A DNA stretch of 35,784 bases from Chitinophagaceae bacterium. Lineage in GTDB: Bacteria > Bacteroidota > Bacteroidia > Chitinophagales > Chitinophagaceae. The notes below the pieces were generated by a model. It worked only from the letters and a program-made list of their open reading frames with translations, was not told the DNA's origin and ran no database searches. This document shows positions 35,624 to 35,784 of the stretch, in pieces (within the stretch, counting starts at the first letter, position 1; every line of letters begins with the position of its first letter). The translations under genes and the position numbers were made by a program. The DNA is taken from the NCBI GenBank assembly GCA_947455215.1, contig CANGNA010000043.1, positions 1-35,784 of the forward strand. The letters are read 5' to 3'.

Positions 35624-35655
35624 AAGGCGGGCGTAATGCCCGCTTTCTTTTTTTA
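35624..35655 (+). terminator. Terminator of the DinB-like gene
   Basis: A 9-bp stem (35624-35632 with 35638-35646, one G-T pair) has a GTAAT loop and is followed by C and eight T. The end of the convergent partial gene overlaps the T tract. Confidence 0.8.
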
Positions 35656-35784
35656 GTGATTGAGCGTTAGCCCCATCAGCAGCCAACCCATAACAATAAG
35701 CGGCGATGGAATCTTGCTGAAATATAACAGGCAGAAGGTAATGATCACCACCACCACATTGCTCCATTCAAACTGTATGCTCTG
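35653..35784 (-). CDS. 3' end of a membrane transporter, possibly chromate transporter
   Basis: The minus strand is open from the window edge to a TAA at 35655-35653, giving 43 C-terminal residues: one long hydrophobic stretch (VVVVIITFCLLYF), SKIPSPLIVMGWLLMG and a short LTLNH end. The pattern of a final helix, a K-[IV]-x-x-P-L-I-V turn and a second hydrophobic segment resembles the C-terminus of ChrA-type chromate transporters. The fragment is too short to be sure; other multi-pass membrane proteins remain possible. It converges on the DinB-like gene. Confidence 0.45.
   Translation of the reverse strand, partial: QSIQFEWSNVVVVIITFCLLYFSKIPSPLIVMGWLLMGLTLNH

Overview
The window reads as chromosomal DNA of a gliding-type Bacteroidota, most likely a member of the Chitinophagales. 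The signs are many secreted proteins ending in type IX secretion system (T9SS) type A or type B sorting domains, a PorP/SprF-family protein next to a SprB-repeat protein, Bacteroidota-style promoter elements (TAnnTTTG-like -7 boxes) and genes that mostly lack Shine-Dalgarno sequences. The taxonomic call is inference from gene content. About 70% of the bases encode proteins that look like T9SS cargo.

Layout. 1-9645 (+) is the 3' part of a giant cell-surface protein whose start lies outside the window; it ends at a strong terminator. 9774-16098 (+) is a compact six-gene unit: an SdiA-regulated-like beta-propeller, a phosphate-selective-type porin, a small lipoprotein, two tandem secreted endonuclease/exonuclease/phosphatase (EEP) paralogs and a small type A cargo protein related to the lipoprotein. 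Start/stop overlaps (ATGA) join the first two genes and the lipoprotein-nuclease pair. A terminator closes the unit. 16326-21206 (-) is a second large type A protein with twelve Ig-like modules, eight of them in an exact 480-nt two-module period. A tRNA-Arg(ACG) (-) and rlmH (+) follow with divergent promoters. 22340-26149 (-) is a large type B protein. Then come housekeeping genes icd (+) and deoC (+), and a minus-strand block holding a SCO-family protein, a PorP/SprF protein, an NHL/SprB-repeat type B protein, a DoxX protein and a lipoprotein of the EEP superfamily. A DinB-like gene (+) and the 3' end of a possible chromate-transporter gene (-) end the window.

How the genes may work together. 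The 9774-16098 unit combines predicted extracellular phosphodiester cleavage (EEP pair), a phytase-like propeller family and an OprP/OprO-type porin. I infer a surface system that releases phosphate from polymers and imports it. This is a hypothesis; no Pho-type operator was recognised. Two features make the unit odd: both nucleases carry Ser-Asn-Lys where the family normally has Ser-Asp-His, and a perfect 20-bp hairpin with a T tract sits inside the signal-peptide codons of the first nuclease. The 30354-33410 / 29366-30343 pair looks like a SprB/SprF-type adhesin and its outer-membrane partner.
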